Notes: generated from the letters alone by a model not told the origin. A stretch of DNA of 64,000 nucleotides from Paragordius varius (GCA_964247055.1 OZ176050.1:6882001-6946000), one strand, 5' to 3'. Counted from the first letter of the stretch, positions 1-12,198 are shown. A program made the numbers and translations.

Positions 1-219
1 TGATATTAAGTTTATAGTATAATAACATTTTATTATAAAGTTATACTTAATTTTCTCTCGATTTTCTCTTGTTTTTGAAAAATTGAAAAACCTATAAAAT
101 TTCAAAATTCTGATTGGCGGGATCAAAATTTTTTTCAAATTCGGTTTTCACTGAAATTAGTCATAATTTAAAAAGTTTGAGTGGTGGTGCTTAAAAATGT
201 CCAAATTTGTCGACTAGTG
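1..219. mobile_element. Right terminus of a CACTA-terminated DNA transposon (cut by window edge)
   Basis: The sequence matches the last ~220 bases of the element at 17402-21835. Both share a stretch rich in TTTTCTCTCG and TTGATTTTTC-like motifs, the phrase CTGATTGGCGGGATCAAAA, and the end AAATTTGTCGACTAGTG. The terminal TAGTG at 215-219 mirrors the CACTA start of the other copy. The rest of this copy lies to the left of the window. The flank after TAGTG differs from that of the other copy, which helps place the true end at TAGTG. Confidence 0.75.
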
Positions 220-786
220 TAATGTTTTAATATCCATATATCTTTTAACATGCTATACATATGATAGATACTCCTTACCCAGCAGCTATCATCAAAGAAA
301 CGCCTGACTAAAATTTTTGCCTTTTAACAGGGAATACGTGGAATCTTTATTGAATTTTTACGGTCTCATACCTTGCGCGAAAAATCGATTCAGAAAATTA
401 TTTTTGTGGACTTTGTTTTTTTTGAAAAAAATGGCATTTTACGGGGGTAGCGGGTAAAAAGAGGGCCTAAATCAAAAAAGTAACTCGACTATGTTCGGCG
501 CAATCGAAAATAAGTAAACAAAAATCATATTTGAAATTGAATGGTCCAACACGTTCTCCGGAAAATTGTCTCAAAAACACGATTTTGTGGACTTCTGTTT
601 TCAAAAAAAAACCGTTTTTCATACGGGGTGGGCCCGAACTGGGGGCCTATTCAAAAAAAGGGCGAAGCTATTGTCGGGACATTTATTAATGATTATATTT
701 TTTCGATATTTGGATTTGATTGGGTCTACCGGTTTTCCTGTACCAGATAACAAAGCCAGCATTTTCCATTTTTATAAATATATAGA
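220..786 (-). mobile_element. Helitron copy 1 (non-autonomous, 3' truncated)
   Basis: Read on the minus strand, it starts with TC at 786 (TCTATATATTTATAAAAATG) preceded by A, as in the other copies of this family. It continues through the conserved block with GGCCCACCCCGTATGAAAAA. One to two units of the internal tandem array follow. The diagnostic 3' hairpins and CTAG are missing, so the left boundary is approximate. No Rep/helicase coding is present. Confidence 0.6.
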
Positions 787-799
787 TTACCATAAATAA

Positions 800-1195
800 T
801 GTATTAATATCCATCTATCTTTTAACATGCTATGCATATGATAGATACTCCTTACTCAGCATCTATCATCAAAGAAACGCTAGACTAAAATTTTTGCCTT
901 TTAACAGGCAATACGAAAAATCTTTCTCGAATTTTTACAGTCTCTTACCGTGGGCAAAAAAATACAATCAAAAAAATATTTTTGTGGACTTTGTTTTTTT
1001 TAAAAAATGGCATTTTACGGGGGTAGCGGGTAAAAAGAGGGCCTAAATCAAAAAAGTGACTCGACTATGTTCAGCGCGATCAAAAATAAGTAAACAAAAT
1101 TCATATTTGAAATTGAATGGTCCAACACGTTCTCCAAAAGGTTTTCCTGTACCAGATCACAAAGCCAGCATTTTCCATTTTTATAAATATATAGA
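800..1195 (-). mobile_element. Helitron copy 2, in tandem with copy 1
   Basis: Second copy of the same element in the same orientation, directly behind copy 1. Both begin on their left with a shared phrase (ATCTTTTAACATGCTAT). It ends with the same 5' TC terminus at 1195. It has lost most of the central block (a jump from AACACGTTCTCC to the terminal ~80 bases), so it is an internally deleted tandem derivative. Confidence 0.55.
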
Positions 1196-1616
1196 TTATG
1201 TAAAAATAACTACATTTCTAACCACTTCAGTCATTGTAAAAGGAATATGTTCAAATTAGGTGAAACAAGCAGTGCTGTTAATACTCTTTATTAAGATGTC
1301 GAATTTTATTTTAATGCAATTATTAAAATATCCTTGGTATCCCCTACATATATTTCTAATATATTCTTTAATATATTCAAAAATTGCATGATTATCACAG
1401 TTCAGAACCAATTTAAGAGGGATTTAAGCTGTAAAAATCATCAATTTCTTGAAATCTATTGTTGTGCTTTCATCAATGGCAGATATATTTATATAATTAA
1501 GTTTAATTTGTCCATGCATTAAATCTTTTGTTTTTACACATATTAGTACAATTTAAAAGCATATTTAGCAATATTATAAACCAGGTTATTTTGTTATTTA
1601 TATCAAAATTAACACG

Positions 1617-1641
1617 TATATATATATATATATATATATAT
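1617..1641. repeat. (TA)n microsatellite
   Basis: About 12 uninterrupted TA units. Confidence 0.95.
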
Positions 1642-1689
1642 GTTTATGTAATAATTTTATTTGATACTTACGCCTTGATATATATTAAT

Positions 1690-1763
1690 TCAAATGTGGC
1701 TCTTCGGATTTTTAGGTCGAAAATGTGGCTCTTCAAGCCATTTGTGTTGGACATCCCTGTACT
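1690..1763. mobile_element. Relic right end of a hAT-type MITE
   Basis: It contains repeated TGTGGCTCTTC and ends in TTGGACATCCCTGTA. That resembles the right terminal repeat (TTGGACACCCCTG) of the intact MITE at 22960-23257. The left end is not recognisable. The rest of 1196-2373 shows no gene: it is AT-rich sequence with a run of 12 C at 2318-2329. Confidence 0.35.
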
Positions 1764-2373
1764 AAAGTATATTTTTTATACTTCAAAATTTACCATTTTT
1801 TAGGCATTCTTTCGAAAAGGTTTGCTTTTAAATTTATTTAAATGCAGTTAAAAATATACAAAAAAAAATGGATCCGGAAATTTTGGCCGGAATATTTTGA
1901 AAACACAAATTGGAACAAGTTTCTGATCCCTTACCCCTTATTTCAAAGTTAAGGAATAAAAATATGCGCCCATATTTTTATTAGCAAAATGATCAATTTT
2001 ATGTTAATTTTAGCACTAAAAAATTGTAATTTACACAAAATTATGTAATATAAGGTTTTTAAAACACAAAAAATAAAGACCTGCTTGTTCAGAGTTCTTC
2101 TATAGCGGTTAGAATTTTATAGTTATAATTCATGAATCTCTATCCCTTATTTTGGAAATAATTTGTAATTATTAGAAAGAAAAATATGTCCATGCTCAGA
2201 GTCTAATATTACTCCCATAGGATTGTTATATTTTGTGGAAAATATGACACTCTTTGCAGTCATCTAAAGTGCGCATGTGAATTGACTTAAATCTTGGCAA
2301 AACAGTTTAATACATCACCCCCCCCCCCCATACCTATAAATCGCTGGAACTTACTAACGAAATAATCGAAGTT

Positions 2374-2703
2374 CTAAACGAATATACCACATGATATAAA
2401 AAGGTGTACAGTTATAGCCAAATGCATTTCGATTTCGCATAATAAATTTTGGATCTCAGATGACATATAATTAAAAACAAAAATACTAGTAAACGCGTTT
2501 ATGTTCCCTATCATTGTGGTTAGCTGTGAAAGTTGGATCTTCGAAAACGATGATAAAAAAGAATAAATCTTGAAATATTCTGTTGGAGGAAATTTACTTT
2601 GAATAACATGGAAAGACAAAATATCAAACACTGATAGCGCAAACATAACCAATACACAAATAACACTAGGCCGTAAAATGACCAAATCCGATACTTCGGA
2701 CAC
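2374..2703 (-). pseudogene. Possible exon or relic of a membrane protein (unrecognised)
   Basis: A 109-codon open stretch on the minus strand, preceded by TTATTAG, which could serve as a splice acceptor. The peptide is hydrophobic in its first half (around SVICVLVMFALSVFDIL). A motif LTTMIGNINAFTSIFVFNYM in the middle loosely recalls chemoreceptor-type multi-pass proteins. The region upstream on the same strand is also hydrophobic but is interrupted. I cannot identify a family. It may equally be chance open frame in AT-rich DNA. Confidence 0.18.
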
Positions 2704-3169
2704 CTAATAAGAAGAAATTCTTTACTAAAGGATATAATGTTAGAAAAAATAACGGCAAGAGAGGAAGAGATCGTAGACCTATCCGTTTGGACAAATACTA
2801 TCCCTAAAACCCTACAAAAACTATCCTAAATGCCCATGACAGAACTGATTGGAAGAACTTTTCCTATAAAAATCGCTAACGATCGTTAATCGTCTACGAA
2901 TTTCCAACCAAAACCATGGGCTTATAAATCACATTTATTTATTGTTAAACTAGGTGGCCCTGTCACTCTTCGCTGTGACGTAGTCTCACCGATAATTATT
3001 CTTAATAATTTGCAATAAATAGAGGCGATGGAGGTAAAAATAACAAAAAACATATTTAATAAAAAGAATATCTTTAATTATTTTTACGGATTTTTGCATA
3101 GGCTCAAATATACTCGAAATTGAATATATTTAAACTGTTTTAAAGGAAAGGATGATATCATGCAAATAC

Positions 3170-4709
3170 CCCAAAAATTCTTTAACTGAAATTATTTGGC
3201 TTCTTAAGTTTTTTGAATAGCTTTAAAACCAGGCCATTTTCGTATGGCGTCTCAGTTTTAAACGGGTAGACCCCCATAGACATATATGTAAAAAGCGCTG
3301 AATTCCTTTATAGGCAAATATTTGGAATCATCTTTGATACCATCGTCTCATGGGTTATACGAAAAAATACCTAAACTAAATAATCGTATATGATGGCGTA
3401 TTTTTAGAGCACAAAGCCCCAAATTAGCAGCTAATAAAAAACGCCTGACATTTTTTACCTATTACAGGTAATATTCCAAACTTTCAATGAGCTCATATGG
3501 CATCATAAATTTTCTGTAAATTAGCTCCAAAAACGCAATTTCTATATAGTGGCGCAGTTTGGCGGGTACCTCCTAACCCAGAGGGGCTAAACAAAAAACG
3601 CTCGATTAAATTTTAGCCTTAACTCGGGTAATATCTGGAATCATGATTAATTCCATATGCTCTCGTGGGATTTTCGAAAAATTGCCTCAAAGCCAAAAAG
3701 TCATCCTGTGGTGGCGCATTTTTCAAGGCCTAATCAAGGGGTATTTCAATAAAACCGCTTTATTTATATTGTTGCCTTTTTCGGGTAATATTTCAAGCCC
3801 TTATTAAACTCATATGGTCTGATAAGTTTTCTAAAATTTTCCTCCAAAGTCACGCTGTATCGATATGGTGGGGCAGTTGTTGGCAGGCAGCTTCCTACCC
3901 AGAGGCCAATATAAAAAAGACGTTTAATAAAAATTTTCGCCTTTAGAGGGGAATACCTAGAATCATCATTCATTCGATATGTTTATAATAGTTTTTGGAA
4001 GAATGGCTTCTAAACTAAATAATTGTTTAGTGATAGCGCATTTGGGGCGTAAAGGACCTGATCAACGGCTAATTTAAAAAAACTGCACGACTTAATTTTT
4101 GCCTTGTTGCGGATAATATTAGCACCTATTGAACTCATATGGCCTGATAGGTTTTCTAGAATTTAGCCTCAAAGGCACGCTATTTCGATATGACGGGGCA
4201 GTTTTTAGCGGGTATCTCCTTACCCAGCAGCCAATATAAAACGCGCCACTAAAATTTTTGCCTTTTAACATAGAATACCTGGAATCCTCATTGAATTTTT
4301 ACCATCTCATACCCTAGGCGAAAAATAGATTCAAAAATTATTTTTGTGGACTTAATTTTTTTGAAAAAAATGGCATTTTACAAGGGAAGCGGGTAGGGCC
4401 TAGATTAAAAAGGCGAGCCGACTTTGTTCGGCGCAATCAAAAATAAGTAAAAAAAATCATATTTGAAATCGGATTCAACACGTTTTCCGGAAAATTGTCT
4501 TAAAACGATTTTTATGGATTTGTGTTTTCAAAAAAAACGTTTTACCCGGGGTGGGCCTGAACTGGAGGCCTAATTCAAAAGAATGGCGAAACTATTGTCG
4601 GCGTATTCCTTATTTACTATATTTATCGACATTTGGATTTGAATGGGTCTACCGGTTATCCGGAAGCAGATCACAAAGCCAGCATTTTCCATTTTTTTAA
4701 ATATATAGA
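3170..4709 (-). mobile_element. Helitron copy 3 with internal tandem array
   Basis: The right end at 4709 is the family 5' terminus (TC read on the minus strand). About 1.2 kb to the left is a degenerate tandem array. Each unit has a phrase like CTCATATGGCCTGATAGGTTTT, a phrase like GGCGGGTAGCTCCTTACCCAGAG (variable), and AAATTTTTGCCTTTT, spaced about 160 bases apart. The hairpin/CTAG 3' end is absent, so the left boundary is approximate. Confidence 0.6.
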
Positions 4710-5274
4710 TTACAATGCACAAGTGTAGATTTTAACTTAGTTATATTTTACTGAATGTGGTAATTTAAAATGACACTAGCCGTCAGCACGCATTAACTAT
4801 CAAGTCAAGGGTTCAGCTGACGAACGCCAGTACCCCTATAGTGTCCCCTACCTCTACAAAGCCGAAGAAGAATCAACCATAAGATAATATCTAGTTTATA
4901 AGAATTACATACGTATATATATAAGTTGTAAGAAGCTAATCTATAGTCCGGTTGAGACCTTAATGTTTCGCGTGACCAGGCCAAACATGGTATTGAAAAT
5001 CATATTGCGCGTTATATTGCAAAATAGAGCAAAAATTAAATAATAAGTTTGCAAGATGGTGTTTTATAGTGTTTTTAGCTATTTATAGTTTAGATATTAT
5101 AACGAAGCCTTCTTATAAATGTAATCGTCAAATTCGATTCGATTGCTTTCGGAATAGAATGATATTTAACGTGCTATGGCCGGTTTTTTCCTGAAACCCC
5201 TAGCAAAATCAATCCCTCTTTCTAATATAATTAATAGGGTAAAAGTACATAGCTAGTTTTTCATTTATTGTTAT
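4710..5274. other. Intergenic stretch, no gene seen
   Basis: AT-rich, apart from a GC-richer patch at about 4770-4870 that matches no repeat I recognise and has no open frame. No tRNA-like fold or coding evidence was found. Confidence 0.5.
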
Positions 5275-5459
5275 AAAAAAACATATTATTGGCTAGTAGC
5301 AAACAAAAGCAAACAATACCTCTAAGCAAGGGGTGTCCAACACAAATAAAAAAACGGTGGCCGCATACGAAATATATAATTCACAAATAATTTATTTTTC
5401 AAACATAAAACTGTAAAATGCAAACACAAAAAAAGCCTTTTTTTCATTTATTGTTATAA
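5275..5459. repeat. Tandemly duplicated segment, left copy (uninterrupted)
   Basis: It begins at AAACATATTATTGGCTAGTAG and ends near AAAAGCC. It is nearly identical to 6062-6240. It carries the left terminal repeat of a hAT-type MITE (AGGGGTGTCCAACAC). The phrase TTTCATTTATTGTTATA stands both before this segment and at its end, where the Helitron copy begins. This segment therefore acts as a paralogous empty site for that insertion. Confidence 0.65.
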
Positions 5460-6060
5460 CTAGCGTAAATCTCGTGCTGCTACGCAGCCCGAGGAAGTCC
5501 TTCGGACTTCTGGGGGGGGGAGGGGGTTATTTGAAAAAAAAAGGACAATAAAATGATCTACATATGTGGATTATTTCGAAACATTATTTAATAGCTATGA
5601 TCTCATAGAAATCTTAAAACGGTGCATTCATGCTAATTTATTGTTTACTTGGGGGAAAAATAGATTTAAAAAATAATTTTTGTGGACTTTGTTTTTTGAA
5701 AAAGGTGGCATTTTACGGGGGGAGCGGATAAAGAGGGCCTAATTCAAAAAAGTGACTCGACTATGTTTGGCGCAATCGAAAATAACTAAATAAAAATCAT
5801 ATTTGAAATTGAATGGTCCAACACGTTCTCCAAAAAATTGTCTCAAAGACACGATTTTTGTGGACTTCTGTTTTCAAAAAAAACCCGTTTTTCACACGGG
5901 GTGGGCCCGAACTGGGGGCCTATTTCAAAAAAAGGGCGAAGCTATTGTCGGGGCATTCATTAATGATTATATTTTTTCGATGTTAGGATTTGAATGGGTC
6001 TACCGGTTTTCCTGTACCAGATCACAAAGCCAGCATTTTCCATTTTTATAAATATATAGA
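5460..6060 (-). mobile_element. Helitron copy 4, both ends intact (non-autonomous, 601 bp)
   Basis: On the minus strand it runs from TC at 6060 (preceded by A) to CTAG at 5460 (followed by T), the canonical Helitron A/T insertion. The 3' end has two hairpins. GAAGTCC-loop-GGACTTC is followed by CTCGGGCTGC-GTA-GCAGCACGAG, then seven bases to CTAG. A run of nine G (plus strand) lies inside the hairpins. It codes for nothing and is internally deleted for most of the tandem array. Confidence 0.8.
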
Positions 6061-6240
6061 TAAAAAAATCATATTATTGGCTAGTAGCAAACAAAAGCAA
6101 ACAATACTTCTAAGCAGGGGGTGTCCAACACAAATAAAAAAACGGTGGCCGCATACGAAATATATATGGTCATTCACAAATAATTTATTAGATTTCAAAC
6201 ATAAAACTATAAAATGCAAACACAATAAAAGCCTTTTTTT
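6061..6240. repeat. Tandemly duplicated segment, right copy
   Basis: Near-identical to 5275-5459, from the ATTATTGGCTAGTAGCAAAC phrase to AAAAGCCTTTTTTT. The Helitron copy at 5460-6060 is inserted at its left edge. Confidence 0.65.
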
Positions 6241-6393
6241 CTACTTCTTGCCAACTGGATATCATTTAGAAAAATTATTTTAGAAATATAATTTTTTTAA
6301 GATTTTGAGAGCATATTTTTATAATTTATGAATTTCCAAATTTTCCGAGCACCGGTCATAAAGTCTCGGAGGGCCGCGTGTTGAACACCCCTA
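6115..6393. mobile_element. hAT-type MITE
   Basis: Left end CAGGGGGTGTCCAACAC, right end GTTGAACACCCCTA, inverted relative to each other. The flanks (ACTTCTAAG and CTTTAAG) are similar enough to be a decayed 8-bp target duplication. Non-coding, about 280 bp. Same family as the elements at 15492-15807 and 22960-23257. Confidence 0.65.
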
Positions 6394-7870
6394 CTTTAAG
6401 TCATTGTATTTCTTTTTGCTCTATACGCTAACTGGCAACAAGGAAAAATTAGCATAAAATTTTACTTATACTGTAATTCAAAAAAGCCTTGTATTTATAA
6501 AGTTAATGCAAGTAAGTGACAGTTATTTATTTGCCTTGATCCCTTCTAAATTGTTGGCCCAATTAATCATAAGATTATTTTGGCACAAATTTATGCAGTT
6601 ATGGAGATATTTAAATTTAAGCTGCCACACTGGCCACAAAAGAATCGGTCTAAATTTCAAATGAAAGTTTACGGCTCAATAATTTTATCGACATTGTTAT
6701 AACTTGATGGCTCCAACATTATATTTTTTATTTTAATATATTTATAGGAGCATAACTGAATATATAATCTAATTTATCGTAAAAATATTGTGTTAATTCA
6801 AAATCAATATAAGATTAATGTGAAAAATATTTAAAGAAAATTTAATTCCGATTTAAGAAGTATAATAAAACTTAGCGAATCTGATTTGAACTATAAAAGC
6901 AACACAACACTTATAATTGCGTGAGTGTATCCTAATTAATAAAAAAACTATTCTCTCCCAATGTGTAAGTAGAATAAATTCTTATTATTTTCTCCCCCTC
7001 ACATTCCGTTATCATTCTGCAAAGTATTTTATCCTCATTTTTGATATTCTCATTGCAAAATCCCGTTGTTTTACAACAATTAAACGAAGATGATTGAAAC
7101 AGATAACAAACAAAATTTATAATAAACTCAAAAATCAGTTATAATAACTTCTATCGAAGTGAAAACTTAAAAAATTATCAATAGCAATAAAATTATTAGC
7201 TAATGACCGGAAATCATGTTCCTATTTCCAATTAACATTTAAATTATCAATCAAATTTTTCATTTTTAGTTGGGGAAGATTTTATATAATTTCATAGATT
7301 CCATCAATAAATTTTATAAGATTACGAAATAACATAAACTAATTTAATTTATTTTGTGTATGAGCTTTAATATTATATTATAAATATCATAATAATAATA
7401 ATAATATTTAATTATAATGTTTCGAAAATATCTTGTTTAAAAGGTAATGTATTATTAAATTGTTTACCTGAATCAAATTAATTTAAATATTACATGTATT
7501 TTTTTACATAAATTTTAACTAAGGAAAGAGATGTGAACACAAACAGTAGTAATTCTATATCTTTTTATTGCGTTGATTAGTTTGAGATCAATCAATTCAA
7601 TTTTTTTTATCAGATTTGATATTTAAAAATAAATATATATCGTGCTGCGAAAATACATTGCATAAATACGTAACATTGTATATAAATACACAAACATATA
7701 TACCTTTGGGCGATTCGCAATAAAAAAATATTTTTGCCTATTCATTTATTTATGACCATGTACTTCTTAATTACGTAATTTAAATTCCATATTCGTAGTA
7801 TCAAAAATACATTTTATTTGGAATTTAGCTTTATTAATTATAAAAAATATATTATATTATTTAACCAATT
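6394..7870. other. Intergenic, upstream of the LRR gene
   Basis: About 1.5 kb of very AT-rich, apparently single-copy sequence. It presumably contains the promoter of the LRR gene, but I cannot point to a specific site. Several TATAAATA-like strings occur, which is expected by chance at this composition. Confidence 0.4.
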
Positions 7871-10758
7871 ATGGTGCATCCTGCTCTTGTCACTTATATC
7901 ATTCTCTTGCAGACGCTTTTTATCGTGGACCGTATTGTGGTGGGAGACATTACAAAAACCATCTCAACTACCTTGCCCAAAAGGTGTCCATTAGCTGAAA
8001 CTTTAAATGGGTGTCAATGTCACATGTCAGATAATTGTATAAATTATAATCAGAGTCAATGCTTATTGCTACATTGTATGCGTTTACAGAGTGAATCACA
8101 ATTATCGGAGAGATTAATACCATTAAAACGGTTATCATCATCTTATCCCATAGACTTGATTGTTAGCTCTTCACAATTACAAAATTTGGGGAACGATTTT
8201 GGTAACAGCCAAAACGTAGATGGCTCTAGTTGGCGCGATCTTAATATAGTAGGCCTTCGTATTTATCACAATAATATATCCAACATGTCGGAATCGGCTT
8301 TCAAAAGTTTAAACAAATTGTATCATTTTTCTTTGATGGAAAATGCTGCCGGTGATGATATGCGACAAGTAGATTTTAAACGTTTAATGCGCGCTCTACA
8401 TCATTTGCCCCATCTTCAAGATATTTTTGTGTCCGTTTACAGGATTGAAGAATTAGATTTCAACGTTTTTAAACCTTTTTCGGGTCTCAAAGCACTCTCT
8501 ATCATAACGCAAAATTTGGGAACGGTGATCGGGCCCAATTCGTTCGAATTCATTAACCTTAGAAGTTTTATGTTTCATACTGATATTGAACATTTTCCCA
8601 ATTACATAGTTTGGCGTATGCCGGCATTAGAAGAAATAGTTTTCATCTCAAAACATTACTCATTAATACATCAAATGGATTTTGCTACACTCTCCTTACC
8701 TAAGTTAAAACAATTGACTATAACATTCACAGCCGTTGAATCTGTTGATAATGCTTCTTTTGCCTCTTTGTATACGCTAAAAACTTTGGTCTTAAGTCAA
8801 AATCAAATTAATAAAATGTCTTCCAGTAGTTTTAAGAATTTAACGAATCTACAAGAATTAGATCTTTCATACAACAAACTGACACATCTATCTAACAATA
8901 TCTTTGCACCACTTAAATCATTACAAAAATTGGTGTTGTCCAATAACCAACTGGGTCCTTTCCTCGATTTTAGTTTATTTAATTCATTTAAAACGACACT
9001 CAATGCTTTGGTCGTCTCGCACAATATCTTACTGGAGTTTCCTATGTTGAGGATGCCGAATGAATTCTTTACAAATTTAACTAAGATAGATGTATCATAT
9101 AACCACATAACTCATTTACCCAAATTTGATGTGGATGCTGTGGTAAAATTGGCAAAAGATTGCAAGGTGACAGAATTAAATTTGGCTCATAACAATTTAG
9201 ATGCTGTACCCCCAAGCTTTTTGGAAGTGTTTGCTCCGAAACTTGAGACATTGGATTTATCAAACAATGAGATCAAGGCTTTTGATTTCAAATACTTGAG
9301 GGATAGTGAAAATCTTCATATAATTGACATATCCAAAAATCATATAAAAAGTTTGAGTGGTATAGATTGGCTTATGGAGCTTGGCGAACAACTACAATAT
9401 GTTGGATTGAGCGGTTAGTCTATTGTCTTTTAATTAATGTCACAAATTTGGAGTAGTTATCTAAAAATAGTTGTCTTACGTTTAACTAATTAAATCAATT
9501 CAACTATAAGTTTTTGCGTTTACCTTAAATACGGAAAAACTTAAAATCCGGTATTTCCCTAATTCAAATATAAAACTACAATTATTTTAACCCTATAAAC
9601 CGGTTTCGGTTTCTTTTCAAATCTCACGACCCATATGTTTCTTTTTTGCTCGAAGCTATTTATATATTTGCATATTTTATAAAATAGGGAATCCTTATGT
9701 ATGTGATTGTAACATGGCCATGTTTATGAATTGGTATGCCGATTGGTACATAAAACTACCAGAGGATTTACAACGTCGACAAAATGCTGACTGGGAAAAA
9801 ATGTCCTGTAAAATAATTCGCATGGAAAATAATCAACCAGACATTGCCACCACTTTGAGTATTATGTCTATAGACGAAAATCAAAAGCGAAAATTTTGTA
9901 ATAAAATTCCAAAGCTACCTGCAAATACCCTTTTCTCAAAATCGAATGATGAATATAATTTTAATCCATTGGACAATTCAAATGATAACAACAAAGCCTG
10001 GGAAAACGCTGATAATTCGTTAAATGCCATAAATAAAAACTTTTTACGTGGAAGCACAAATGATTTTAATCTTCTTTTGAGATTAATCCATTGGATACTT
10101 ATATTGTTGGGAACACTGTTTGCTTTTATGGTTAGTATTTGTTTTTTAAAAACTACTGGCGAAACGTTTTATTATTTTTTAGTTTTTAAACAAAATTGCC
10201 TATGAATTTTAGTATTAATTCATGTCCCTTTTATTAAACAAGTTTGTATACATTGCTAGTTTTTCATTAATTATTTGCAGATATCATATAAATTAAAGGG
10301 TAATGTAACTGGCCTATAGTTTTTTTCGCTTTTTACTGCTATTCGCCAATAAATATGCTCTTGGTTGCATATACTATATGGCAAATTTAATAAAAAAATC
10401 TAGCAATGTATTGTTACTCATACTGTAATATATGCACATTTTCAGATATATAGAATTTCAATATCTCAAATTTATTTAGGTACTAATCATAATCATGCTT
10501 ATATTTAAACGGTATGATATATGGCCACTTGGTTCAAAACTCAAGCAAGCCCAACATGTTTTCCCTAATGGTGGATCTATGCCAGGGTTTTTGAGATTTA
10601 ACAATCACTCCGGCATAGGTATTCAAAATAAATTCCGTATGTTTCAAGATGTTGGATCACAATCTAATACGGAAGATAAATTAGCCATAACTAGAATGGA
10701 AATTGTTCCTGATTCGGTATCCTCTTCCATAACGCCTAGCCCCCCTTCCTCCAAATAG
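7871..10758 (+). CDS. Leucine-rich-repeat type I transmembrane protein (3 exons, 754 aa)
   Basis: Exons 7871-9413, 9688-10130 and 10480-10758, all with GT/AG borders and continuous frame. Residues 1-25 look like a signal peptide. A cysteine-rich N-cap follows (C39, C48, C50, C56, C64, C69). Leucine-rich repeats fill about 115-514, for example NLQELDLSYNKLTHLSNNIF and LETLDLSNNEIKAF. Exon 2 opens with the LRR C-terminal cap, GNPYVCDCNM, with cysteines 520, 522, 555 and 585. A membrane span at about 643-671 is split by intron 2. A short cytoplasmic tail of about 80 residues ends in PSPPSSK. The protein should be a cell-surface adhesion or recognition molecule. The N-cap plus repeats resemble arthropod LRR proteins often annotated as oplophorus-luciferin 2-monooxygenase non-catalytic-subunit-like, but without a search the exact family is open. 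The start is the only ATG ahead of the signal peptide in this frame. An AATAAA at 10977 could be the poly(A) signal. Confidence 0.88.
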
Positions 10759-12198
10759 ATTTTTGCATTAATGTAATATGAATTTTTAACTAATCACAGA
10801 GAAAAAATATTTTGACCAACCAAATAATATATCATATGTGATTTTATCCACCAATATATTTAAAAAAATTACATACATAATATGCATCCAACAATTCAAT
10901 TATTATTTTCTGAAAATATACTATTTATTATTATAAACAGCGCATTTATGTAATATTTATTGCCATAATTTTTATAATAAATTATATAAATATAAGTTAT
11001 TAAAATGTTTAATTCAATGTTGGAACATGAATCATCTCGCAATTAAATTTAAATTTGAGACTTCAGCAGAAACTGATTTTAATAGGTTCGAACAACCTGG
11101 CCTAGTTCTGATATCTAAAAAACCATCGTGTTTCAGCTTTTAAAATCATTTGGTTAGATTTATAAGATCTTGCCCACCCATTCCTACCCCCAAAAAGGAA
11201 AATTTAATTTCCAAAAAAGGTTTTATATCAACTATTTTAACGCCATTTTTATTTTACAACATTTAAGCAAATATCGTGTTTTTCAAAATCTAAGACTAAA
11301 AATAAAGTTAATTCTTTGTTGAATCATATTTGACCCTGACCTAATGTATACAAATTGTTTTCTCATTATTTTTAAATTTTGCTAATGCGCACACGTCATG
11401 TCCAAATTTTTGCCTACACGTTTATCCATAAAATACAAAATATCAAGTCAATGTTATATAAGTAAGTACAAAGTTGAAATGGTTTAATACATTTCTCAAC
11501 TACCCCAATTCATAAATAATAGAGATTATTTGTATTCGTGTAAAAGGTAGATTTCAGAATAGCGGAAGTATTAACATTAGTAATATTTACCTTCTGTCTT
11601 TTCCAAGTTTATTACAATTTGCTAATGTGCATAATTTATTGAATAATTTTTGATGATATTAAGTACGGAAAATAACATAGAAAGTATGACCCATTTTGCA
11701 TTATTAAGTACCATATTCTCAATATGCAATGGCTGTGCAATTATACAGATTGCCGGGTTATCAAATCCTTTCTAATATTATCCCAATATTTAATCATCAT
11801 GTATTTTATTGGAAAATTTTGCTAGCTACTCATACTTTTTAAATTTTTTTTAAATTTTTTATCAAATATCTTAGGTATTGATATTAAATGAAATGGTCCG
11901 GGATTGTTTTTAAATATTAAAGGAGTATTTCCAGGGGCTATTTAATAAAAATATCATAGTAATTTTTTAAAATATAATTGCTTATCGAATTTTTGCTTTA
12001 TTTAACTTCTAATATTTAGCATACACGGTTGACTATTATCAGGTGTCATATATCATCACCGGTTTAACTAGTAGAACACGTAAGCCAGTACGCAGACGAT
12101 TAATTTGATACAGACTTAATTTTGTTCCTCTTACATTAATCTAACCCACAAGTTGACTCCGCCACAAACTAGCGTCTCATTTTCATCATTCAGTAATC
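10759..12198. other. Intergenic stretch with a degenerate repeat
   Basis: 11060-11500 resembles the interspersed family described at 49375-49920. It shares phrases such as ACGCCATTTTTATTTTACAA, AAATATCGTG, CACGTCATGT and ATATCAAGT in the same order. The remainder is AT-rich and I see no exon. The missing 5' exon(s) of the phospholipase at 14074 may lie here or beyond 13040. Confidence 0.45.

Noticed and set aside
541-799. Repeated open frames starting near TGGTCCAACACG in several places (also 5803, 61335)
   Set aside because: They recur in each Helitron copy with changing frame and length and carry no known domain. They are open only because the copies are recent and short.
8803-9263. Minus-strand open frames of 101 and 60 codons
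   Set aside because: They are antisense shadows of the LRR coding exon.
11080-11100. tRNA B-box-like string TAGGTTCGAACAACCTGG
   Set aside because: No A-box, acceptor stem or anticodon arm could be paired around it.
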